Positions 9,736 to 16,459 of a stretch of DNA of 36,224 bases are shown piece by piece. Source of the stretch: Microbacteriaceae bacterium (GTDB taxonomy: Bacteria; Actinomycetota; Actinomycetes; Actinomycetales; Microbacteriaceae); assembly GCA_947453475.1 (NCBI GenBank), contig CANGGK010000009.1:1-36224 (forward strand), given 5' to 3'. The notes beneath the pieces are model-generated. The model searched no databases. It was not told the DNA's origin and was given only the letters and a program-made list of their open reading frames with translations. A program made the position numbers and the translations under genes. How positions within the stretch are numbered: the first letter of the stretch is position 1; the number at the start of each line of letters is the position of its first letter.

Positions 9736-10686
9736 TTATGCCTTTGGAATGAGCCCAAGGATAGGGTCAGCGGTGACCGGAATCGGGTCACAAAGTTCAC
9801 CGATGAACTCATCATCGACTCGGTTGATAAAGGCAATTAGGTTCCAGCCGCCATCCTTGTCTTGAACCAAACGTGAGGCATACAAACTCGTGTCTGGGAA
9901 GAGCGTGGCGTTCTCAAAGTTGATGTCATCCAGGTCTTCACGCACTGGGATGCTGTAAACACCGCCGAGTTCACCGGCTTCGATGCGCTCTTCTGAGAGC
10001 CAGATTGGGCCGCAGCAAAAGAGGATGATTGGCACGCCATCGACGAGTTCGTATTGAAAAACCTCGGTCTCGCCAAAGCCCTGATCTGGTGACGACATTG
10101 GTGGTTGAACCACCCAAGTCAACAGATCGTCAGACTTGGCTATCGCCATCGCGGCGGCCTGACGAGGGTCGGTGGAATCTTTCAATTCGGCGGTGGTGAG
10201 CATGGTCCAACCAGTCTCGCCGGCCATTTTGAATACCCAAGGGTCACGGAACGGCTCATTTTTGAAGCCGCCTTCGAGAGTTTTATACCAGCGCGAATCT
10301 GCAGCAACGACCGGCAGATTCTCGACCTTTGTCCAGGTGATCAGATCATCCGAGGTAGCAGCACAAACGGTCTGACGCTGACCGGCATCTTCGCGGCTGG
10401 TGCCTGTGTAAAACATGCGCCACTTTCCGCTGTCTTCACGAATGACCGAGCCTGTCCAGGTCGTCCAACTATCTGCAGCAGGTGATTCACTCGGCGCTAG
10501 TGCATCGGCCACGACAACCCAGTTCTTGAGGTCACTGCTGATGGCGTGACCGACGGTCACATTGCGGTGTCGTCGCTCGGGGTCGCCAAGTGCGCGGCTC
10601 GCCTGGAGGTAGAAGGCGTGGTGGTTTTCGCCATCAAACGCGAACCAGGAATCCCAAACCCACTGACCGGGTAATTTCAGCGCCAA
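9736..10686 (-). CDS. Glycoside hydrolase, five-bladed beta-propeller family (GH32/68/43-like)
   Basis: 316 aa with WVWDSWF (candidate nucleophile Asp), FRDPWVF (RDP motif), FGETEVFQ (candidate acid/base Glu). TTG start preceded by GGAGGT. No signal peptide apparent. Confidence 0.75.
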   Translation of the reverse strand: MALKLPGQWVWDSWFAFDGENHHAFYLQASRALGDPERRHRNVTVGHAISSDLKNWVVVADALAPSESPAADSWTTWTGSVIREDSGKWRMFYTGTSREDAGQRQTVCAATSDDLITWTKVENLPVVAADSRWYKTLEGGFKNEPFRDPWVFKMAGETGWTMLTTAELKDSTDPRQAAAMAIAKSDDLLTWVVQPPMSSPDQGFGETEVFQYELVDGVPIILFCCGPIWLSEERIEAGELGGVYSIPVREDLDDINFENATLFPDTSLYASRLVQDKDGGWNLIAFINRVDDEFIGELCDPIPVTADPILGLIPKA

Positions 10687-10702
10687 AACAGACCTCCAGA
10701 GT

Positions 10703-10759
10703 GCAACCTAAGCCACCAGACTAATCCATGCCACTGTTAGGCTTAAGGCAACCTAAGCC
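10703..10759. repeat. Direct repeat GCAACCTAAGCC x2 (10703-10714 and 10748-10759)
   Basis: Two identical 12-mers 45 bp apart in the divergent GH / tRNA-Arg promoter region. Confidence 0.7.
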
Positions 10760-10829
10760 CCTATAGCTCAGGGGATTAGAGCATTGCCCTCCGAAGGCAT
10801 GTGCGCAGGTTCGAATCCTGTTAGGGGCA
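10757..10829 (+). tRNA. tRNA-Arg (anticodon CCG)
   Basis: 73-nt cloverleaf: acceptor GCCCCTA/TAGGGGC, D stem GCTC/GAGC, anticodon loop CTCCGAA, T arm GCAGG-TTCGAAT-CCTGT; CCA not encoded. Confidence 0.95.
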
Positions 10830-10830
10830 C

Positions 10831-11499
10831 ATGTTTGGAATCGAATGGCTAAAGCCAGAAGCAATCATTACCTCGTTCGGCGCTTTCGCGATGATCGGGG
10901 TGATGCTCATTGTCTTCATTGAAACCGGCCTACTGGTGGGCTTCTTCTTGCCGGGAGACTCGCTGCTATTCGTCACCGGCCTAATGGTGGCTACGGGTGC
11001 GATTCAAATTCCACTAGGCACTCTGACCTTCACTGTGCCAATCTGGCTTGCCTGCGCACTTGTTTCGCTAGCTGCCTGGCTGGGTGACCAGACCGGATAC
11101 CTAATCGGCCGCCGAGTCGGCCCCGCGATCTTCAACAAGCCAGAGTCAAAACTGTTCAGCCACGAGAATGTGGCTAGAACCAACTCATTCTTCGAACGTT
11201 ATGGTGCTCGTGCGATTATCTTGGCTCACTTCGTGCCGGTGATGCGCACCTTCGTGCCGGTTGCTGCCGGCGTAGGCGAAATGCCTTATCGCAAGTTCTT
11301 GCGCTACAACTTCATCGGCGTTATCGGTTGGGGAACCGGCGTTACTCTGCTCGGTTTCTTCCTAGGAAAGATTCCATTTGTGGCCGCACACGTTGAGTAC
11401 TTCACCATCGGATTCGTGATTGTTTCGACGATTCCGATTGCCCTCGAAGTGCTCAAGGCACGTCGCGAACACAAGCGCGACCAGCTGCTAGGTCAGTAG
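10831..11499 (+). CDS. DedA family membrane protein
   Basis: 222 aa; ETGLLVGFFLPGDSLLFVTGL, FFERYGARAIILAHFVPVMRTFVPVAAGVGEMPYRKFLRYNFIGVIGWG are DedA/SNARE-associated signatures. Confidence 0.95.
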   Translation: MFGIEWLKPEAIITSFGAFAMIGVMLIVFIETGLLVGFFLPGDSLLFVTGLMVATGAIQIPLGTLTFTVPIWLACALVSLAAWLGDQTGYLIGRRVGPAIFNKPESKLFSHENVARTNSFFERYGARAIILAHFVPVMRTFVPVAAGVGEMPYRKFLRYNFIGVIGWGTGVTLLGFFLGKIPFVAAHVEYFTIGFVIVSTIPIALEVLKARREHKRDQLLGQ

Positions 11500-11512
11500 C
11501 TCGCCTCTAGAA

Positions 11513-12094
11513 CTACTCGGCGATGGCGTTTAGATAACTCACCAACTGCTCGAGCGCCAAGGCTCGGTGACTCATCGAATTCTTGACCTCAGGCTCAAGT
11601 TCTGCTGCAGTCACTTCAAAACCCTCTGGGATGAAAATCGGGTCGTAACCAAAACCGTGCTCGCCGTGCTCTTCGGTCGCCACGCGACCCGGCCAAATTC
11701 CGGTGAAGCTCGTCTCGCCATCAGGCCCGACAAGAGCTATGGTGCAGACGAAGGCGGCCGCGCGGTGCTCTTGGGCAACATCACCAAGCTGCGACAACAG
11801 AAGCTGACGGTTGGCTACGTTGTCTCGACCCCCGGCCCAACGGGCGCTAAAAATTCCAGGTGAACCACCAAGAATTTCAACGGCGATGCCCGAGTCGTCG
11901 GCCATTGAAGTTACGCCGGTGTGTGCGTAAGCCGCTCTGGCCTTGATCAAGGCGTTCTCGAGATAACTCGTGCCGTCTTCAACCGGCTCTGGGCCGTCGT
12001 AACCGAGAAGTTCCAAACCCTCTACTGCTGCACCCAGGATGGCACCCAGTTCGGTTACCTTATGGGCGTTGTGAGTGGCTAGAACAATCTGCAT
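11513..12094 (-). CDS. rdgB: Non-canonical purine NTP pyrophosphatase (RdgB/HAM1)
   Basis: VLATHNAHKVTEL, MADDSGIAVEILGGSPGIFSARWAG, HGFGYDPIFIPEG. Confidence 0.96.
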   Translation of the reverse strand: MQIVLATHNAHKVTELGAILGAAVEGLELLGYDGPEPVEDGTSYLENALIKARAAYAHTGVTSMADDSGIAVEILGGSPGIFSARWAGGRDNVANRQLLLSQLGDVAQEHRAAAFVCTIALVGPDGETSFTGIWPGRVATEEHGEHGFGYDPIFIPEGFEVTAAELEPEVKNSMSHRALALEQLVSYLNAIAE

Positions 12095-12831
12095 TATTTG
12101 CTTGCCTCGGCCAAAATCTGCTGCTGAATCTTGGTCAGTTCAGAGGTTCCCTTGAGAGCGATGTCTAGCAGAGCGTTTAGCTCATCACGGTCAAAAGGAG
12201 CACCTTCAGCGGTTCCCTGAACCTCGATGAATTTTCCGCCACCGGTGACTACAACGTTCATGTCGGTCTCAGCTCGAACATCCTCGCTGTAGGCAAGGTC
12301 TAGAAATGGAACGCCGTCGATGATGCCCACCGAAATTGCGGCGACGCTGTCGCTCAGAGGCTTTGACTTCTGAGCGATGAACTTGTTTTTCTTGCCCCAC
12401 TCAATGGCATCAGCAAGGGCAATGAAGGCTCCGGTAATCGCTGCGGTTCGGGTGCCGCCATCAGCCTGAAGCACGTCACAGTCGATGACGATGGTGTTCT
12501 CCCCCAGCTCGCGCACGTCAACAACGGCACGAAGGCTACGACCGATTAGTCGTGAAATCTCGTGGGTGCGGCCACCAATTTTGCCCTTGACCGCTTCGCG
12601 GTCATTACGAGTGTGAGTGGCACGTGGGAGCATTGCATACTCGGCGGTTACCCAACCTTCACCCTTGCCGACCTTCCAACGTGGAACGCCGTTTGTGAAG
12701 GATGCGGTGCAAAGCACCTTTGTGCCTCCGAATGAGATCAAGGCCGAACCCTCGGCATGCTCGCTCCAACCGCGTTCCACGGTAACGGTGCGAAGCTGGT
12801 CGGCAGTTCTGCCGTCGGCGCGAAGTGTCAT
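12094..12831 (-). CDS. rph: Ribonuclease PH
   Basis: [69 protein letters not shown] upstream. Confidence 0.97.
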   Translation of the reverse strand: MTLRADGRTADQLRTVTVERGWSEHAEGSALISFGGTKVLCTASFTNGVPRWKVGKGEGWVTAEYAMLPRATHTRNDREAVKGKIGGRTHEISRLIGRSLRAVVDVRELGENTIVIDCDVLQADGGTRTAAITGAFIALADAIEWGKKNKFIAQKSKPLSDSVAAISVGIIDGVPFLDLAYSEDVRAETDMNVVVTGGGKFIEVQGTAEGAPFDRDELNALLDIALKGTSELTKIQQQILAEASK

Positions 12832-12872
12832 GATTCTCCTATTTTGAAAAGTCTGATTTGTTTGAAAAAGGT

Positions 12873-13676
12873 CTAGGCCAGGTGCTCAACCGATGCCACT
12901 TCTGGGCCCAAGAACCTGCGTGCCAAGATGCCGAATGAAGCGGCATCTCCGGTGGCCTGAAACCGCAGGGTCGGGGCCGCGGTGGCGGTTCTCTGAAGTT
13001 CGTGAGCAACCAGGGTGCGGTACACATCCTTGGCAGTCTCTTCGGCGCTCGAAACCAGCGTCACATCTTCGCCCATCACGTAGGCGATGGCTCCAGTTAG
13101 AAGCGGATAGTGCGTGCAACCCAGAACCAAGGTGTCTACCCCGGCATCGCGGATTGGGCCGAGATACTCTTCGGCGGCAGCCAAGAGCTCAGGCCCCGAA
13201 GTGACCCCTCGTTCAACAAACTCAACGAAACTCGGGCATGCGGCGCTTTGAATTTCTAGGTCTACCGCAGCAGCGAAAGCGTCGTCATAGGCCTTTGAAG
13301 TGATGGTCGCATTGGTACCGATCACTCCAACCTTGTGATTGCGCGTTGCGGCAACGGCCCGCCTTACGGCCGGTTGAATGACCTCTACGACTGGAATTCC
13401 ACGACCTACTGTGTAGCGCTCGCGGGCATCGCGAAGAACCGCTGCCGAAGCAGAGTTGCAGGCGATAACAAGTAGTTTTACGCCCTCGTCAACCAGGCGA
13501 TCCATGACCTTGAGGGCCAGTTCACGCACTTCTGGGATGCTCTTCGGCCCGTATGGCGTGTTGGCCGTATCGCCAACGTAAATGATCGATTCGTTAGGAA
13601 GTTGATCGATGATTGCGCGGGCGACGGTTAGGCCGCCAACGCCAGAGTCAAAAATTCCGATCGGTGCATCATTCAC
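12873..13676 (-). CDS. murI: Glutamate racemase
   Basis: [38 protein letters not shown]. Confidence 0.97.
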   Translation of the reverse strand: MNDAPIGIFDSGVGGLTVARAIIDQLPNESIIYVGDTANTPYGPKSIPEVRELALKVMDRLVDEGVKLLVIACNSASAAVLRDARERYTVGRGIPVVEVIQPAVRRAVAATRNHKVGVIGTNATITSKAYDDAFAAAVDLEIQSAACPSFVEFVERGVTSGPELLAAAEEYLGPIRDAGVDTLVLGCTHYPLLTGAIAYVMGEDVTLVSSAEETAKDVYRTLVAHELQRTATAAPTLRFQATGDAASFGILARRFLGPEVASVEHLA

Positions 13677-13697
13677 AAGGATGATTCTACCTTCGGG

Positions 13698-13985
13698 CTA
13701 TTTCGAAGGGTTGGAGCTCTTCGGGTCTTCAGGTCGCAAGCCATCGTAAATGTCTTTACAGGTTGGGCAGACCGGAAACTTCTCAGGGTCTCGCCCAGGA
13801 ACCCAAACCTTGCCACAAAGCGCGATTACCGGGGTTCCTAGAACCGCAGATTCGACAATTTTTTCTTTGCGAACATAGTGAGAGTTGCGCTCGTGGTCAC
13901 CTGGGTCAACATTTTGAACTTGCTCTTCGAGCAGGGTCGAACCGGCGGTTTGACCACCAATGCCTTCGAGTCCAAAATCATCCAT
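13698..13985 (-). CDS. DUF3039-type small protein with CxxC
   Basis: 95 aa; HYVRKEKIVESAVLGTPVIALCGKVWVPGRDPEKFPVCPTCKDIYDGL resembles the actinobacterial DUF3039 family. Confidence 0.85.
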   Translation of the reverse strand: MDDFGLEGIGGQTAGSTLLEEQVQNVDPGDHERNSHYVRKEKIVESAVLGTPVIALCGKVWVPGRDPEKFPVCPTCKDIYDGLRPEDPKSSNPSK

Positions 13986-13998
13986 GCGTTGCTCCTAC

Positions 13999-15210
13999 TT
14001 ATTGCTGACCAGCGTCACCCAAGACTACCTGCAATGCAACCTTGTTGCCGCCTCGCATTAGCTCTAATGAGGCTTTTGAGCCGGCCTTTTCTTGACGAAC
14101 GGCTGCGGTTAATTCACTTGCCGAAGTAATGTCAACCCCGTTAAAAGACGTGATGATGTCATCAACCAGCACGCCACCCTTTTCGGCGGCACCACCGGTG
14201 GTCAGCTTCAAGACTTTCGCACCGACAGTAAAACTCGCGTTGGCGGTTGAATTGGTTGCGTCGGAAACCATTGCACCCAAAAGCGCGTGGCTGGCGTGGC
14301 CAGACTTCATAATTTCTTGAGCGATGCGCTGGGCAACATTTGATGGAATCGCGAAGCCCACACCGATGCTTCCACCGGTGCCGCCAGCATTGGCGATAGC
14401 CACGTTGATTCCGATGAGTTGCCCCTGTTGGTTGAGCAGTGCACCACCAGAGTTACCCGGGTTTATGGCCGCATCGGTCTGAATCACTCGAAGGTTGACT
14501 GAAGCGCCCGAGCCGTTGTACAGCTGCAGGCCACCGCCGCTTGAGTTATCTGGCGCAGCGGCCGAGGCCACCTGGATGGTTCGATTCAACGCCGAAATGA
14601 TTCCCTTGGTAACGGTGTTGGAAAGACCTAGCGGAGCACCAATGGCTACCGCAGCATCTCCAACATTCAGCTTGTTTGAGTCGGCGAAAACAATCGGCGT
14701 GAACTTGACTGCCGCATTGACTTTAATGACTGCTAGGTCGTTGGTTGGGTCGGTGCCAACAATCGTGCCAGGGTATACGTGGCCGTCGTAGGTCTTAACT
14801 TCGATCTTTACCGAGGCCGAAGCTCCATCCAAAGTAACCACGTGAGTGTTGGTTAGCAGGTAACCCTCTGCGTTGAGAAAAACGCCTGAGCCGTTGCCGC
14901 CTCCGGCTGCACTCGAAACTGAAACTGTGGCAACTGACGGAGATGCCTCGGCCGCCGCCGCGGTAACCCACGAAACACTTTCAGAGTTATTTACGATGAC
15001 TGGTGCCGGTCGAGTCCAATAGTTGAACACCGCAATTCCAACACCGGCTCCAACGGCTGCACCCAAGGATGAGCCGATGATCAAAATCGCGGTGCCGGTT
15101 AGTAGCGAGGTCTTCTTGGCCAAACGTTGCCAGACCGTAAGTTTCTTTTGTGGCGTGAAACCCTGAATCGGGGTTGTCTCAAACAAGAACTGGCGGTTGT
15201 AATCAGACAC
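13999..15210 (-). CDS. HtrA/DegP-like trypsin-fold serine protease with N-terminal TM segment and C-terminal PDZ
   Basis: NPGNSGGALLNQQGQLIGINVA (catalytic Ser), TNTHVV, NDLAVIKV, PDZ-like GGAAEKGGVLVDDIITSFNGVDI. GTG start with GAAAGG upstream. Confidence 0.93.
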   Translation of the reverse strand: MSDYNRQFLFETTPIQGFTPQKKLTVWQRLAKKTSLLTGTAILIIGSSLGAAVGAGVGIAVFNYWTRPAPVIVNNSESVSWVTAAAAEASPSVATVSVSSAAGGGNGSGVFLNAEGYLLTNTHVVTLDGASASVKIEVKTYDGHVYPGTIVGTDPTNDLAVIKVNAAVKFTPIVFADSNKLNVGDAAVAIGAPLGLSNTVTKGIISALNRTIQVASAAAPDNSSGGGLQLYNGSGASVNLRVIQTDAAINPGNSGGALLNQQGQLIGINVAIANAGGTGGSIGVGFAIPSNVAQRIAQEIMKSGHASHALLGAMVSDATNSTANASFTVGAKVLKLTTGGAAEKGGVLVDDIITSFNGVDITSASELTAAVRQEKAGSKASLELMRGGNKVALQVVLGDAGQQ

Positions 15211-15231
15211 GGCAAACCTTTCAAACTCGTC

Positions 15232-15251
15232 CTTGCAATGAGCATTGCAAG
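15232..15251. promoter_or_regulatory. Perfect 9-2-9 inverted repeat upstream of htrA-like gene
   Basis: CTTGCAATG-AG-CATTGCAAG, directly visible, about 22 bp upstream of the GTG start. Confidence 0.55.
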
Positions 15252-15296
15252 CAAGCCTGATAAGTCTATGAAACGAACCTGAAAGTTATCTGAGGG

Positions 15297-16235
15297 TTAT
15301 GGCTGGCATCCGAACGATTGTTCTCGACCTAGGCAATTGGCTCCGACCAATAAAACCAGCTTCGAAACTGCTTGGTTTGGTGGATTTACTGCCGGAGGTT
15401 GGGCAGCCCTCTGAACATTTATGGTTATCAACCCAGTGACCGTTACTTCGCCACCAGAAACCCAGCCCGTTTCACCAGCTATCCGATAACTTGCCTCATA
15501 ACTCTGCTTTGCCTGCACCTCGAATGCGCCCGGTCGCGAGAAGAAATGACTCACGGATAACCCCGTTGCGCTTGAACCATCGGCAAACGACCACGAGGTC
15601 GTCAACGGTGTGAAACTCACATCTGCAGCTTTACCGAGCAGAGTCGCCGATCGAAAATGTAACCCAGCATCTACCGCGAGGTCGACCCTGTCGCCTGCCG
15701 TAGGAACCAAATCATTAGCCGTAACTAGCAGCGCTTCCGGCACAAATCTAGCCTCGGCGGTGGCAGTAGAGACAGTTAACTTGGCTGCCGGCGTGGTGGG
15801 CTTTGGCGTTGAAACCGGTGCCGACGTAACCTTGGGGGCCGGCTTAGGAGATGGCTTAGGCGTTGCCTTGGGAATCACGGGCGCGAAAGGTATTACAAAC
15901 ACCACTTTGGGCGGGGTGAAGTAAGAAGACTTGGCAAGGGGTGGAGGCGTCGGCTTGGGAGATGGCTTCGGAGCGACGACCGGGGCTGGCTTACTTGGCT
16001 GCACTGGTTTGGCAGCGGGAGGTTGAGCCGGTTTTACCGGGGTAACAACTTTCGTCGAGGCCACAGATTTCACGCAAACGGTGAGAGCACTTGCGTCGGA
16101 TTGCGCGCCGTGCGTAAAGGTAGTCGCGCCGGCGGTCGAACACGCCCAAGAACGCGTCGGTGCGAACTGAAACATTGCGACAAGCATCGCTGCGAACGTG
16201 AACGTAAAGACTCGGGTTTGGTTTGGCAGGTTCAT
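15297..16235 (-). CDS. Secreted proline-rich protein with PKD-like domain
   Basis: Signal-peptide-like N-terminus (VFTFTFAAMLVAMFQFAPTRSWA), Pro/Lys/Ala-rich linker with KPSPKPTP-type repeats, PKD-like TTSWSFADGSSATGLSVSHFFSRPGAFEV. In-frame TAA upstream of the ATG supports the start. Confidence 0.8.
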   Translation of the reverse strand: MNLPNQTRVFTFTFAAMLVAMFQFAPTRSWACSTAGATTFTHGAQSDASALTVCVKSVASTKVVTPVKPAQPPAAKPVQPSKPAPVVAPKPSPKPTPPPLAKSSYFTPPKVVFVIPFAPVIPKATPKPSPKPAPKVTSAPVSTPKPTTPAAKLTVSTATAEARFVPEALLVTANDLVPTAGDRVDLAVDAGLHFRSATLLGKAADVSFTPLTTSWSFADGSSATGLSVSHFFSRPGAFEVQAKQSYEASYRIAGETGWVSGGEVTVTGLITINVQRAAQPPAVNPPNQAVSKLVLLVGANCLGREQSFGCQP

Positions 16236-16260
16236 TGCAGCAAGTTAGAGCTTTGCAATG
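16233..16260 (-). promoter_or_regulatory. Inverted repeat / mRNA hairpin overlapping the start codon of the PKD-like gene
   Basis: Minus strand CATTGCA-AAG-CTCTAA-CTT-GC-TGCAATG: 7+3 bp stem with a 2-nt bulge, 6-nt loop; the terminal ATG is the start codon. Confidence 0.5.
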
Positions 16261-16289
16261 GTTTTGCGTTGAGATTATGCACAAAATGA

Positions 16290-16318
16290 AAAATCCGACC
16301 CCGAGGGGCCGGATTTCT
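16290..16318 (-). terminator. Rho-independent terminator downstream of tRNA-fMet
   Basis: Minus strand AAATCCGGCCCC-TC-GGGGTCGGATTTTTC: 11-12 bp GC-rich stem (one G-U) followed by a T tract. Confidence 0.8.
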
Positions 16319-16343
16319 TTCACCGCATGCGATGTGTTTCTAG

Positions 16344-16417
16344 TTGCGGGGGCAGGATTTGAACCTACGACCTCCGGGTTATGAGCCCGGCGAGCTACCG
16401 AACTGCTCCACCCCGCG
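16344..16417 (-). tRNA. Initiator tRNA-fMet (CAT)
   Basis: Minus strand CGCGGGGTGGAGCAGTTCGGTAGCTCGCCGGGCTCATAACCCGGAGGTCGTAGGTTCAAATCCTGCCCCCGCAA: CAT anticodon, GGG/CCC anticodon stem pairs and C1xA72 mismatch diagnostic of the initiator. Confidence 0.96.
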
Positions 16418-16428
16418 GCGAAGTTCCA

Positions 16429-16434
16429 AGTGTA
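16429..16434 (-). promoter_or_regulatory. Candidate -10 element (TACACT) of the tRNA-fMet promoter
   Basis: TACACT on minus strand ending 11 nt before the mature tRNA 5' end; -35 poorly conserved. Confidence 0.45.
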
Positions 16435-16459
16435 GCACGGATATTGCCCCGAAGCGAAC

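Noticed and set aside
10757-10829. tRNA-Arg as integration site of a mobile element
   Set aside because: No integrase gene or downstream duplicate of the tRNA 3' end found in the window; the neighbour is a normal DedA gene.
13698-13985. DUF3039 small CxxC protein as a toxin-antitoxin component
   Set aside because: It matches a widespread actinobacterial housekeeping-like family and has no adjacent small partner gene.
15991-16323. 110-aa minus ORF and 88-aa plus ORF overlapping the PKD-like gene start and terminator
   Set aside because: They run through an evident terminator hairpin and out of frame with the gene that has a signal peptide; no domain seen.
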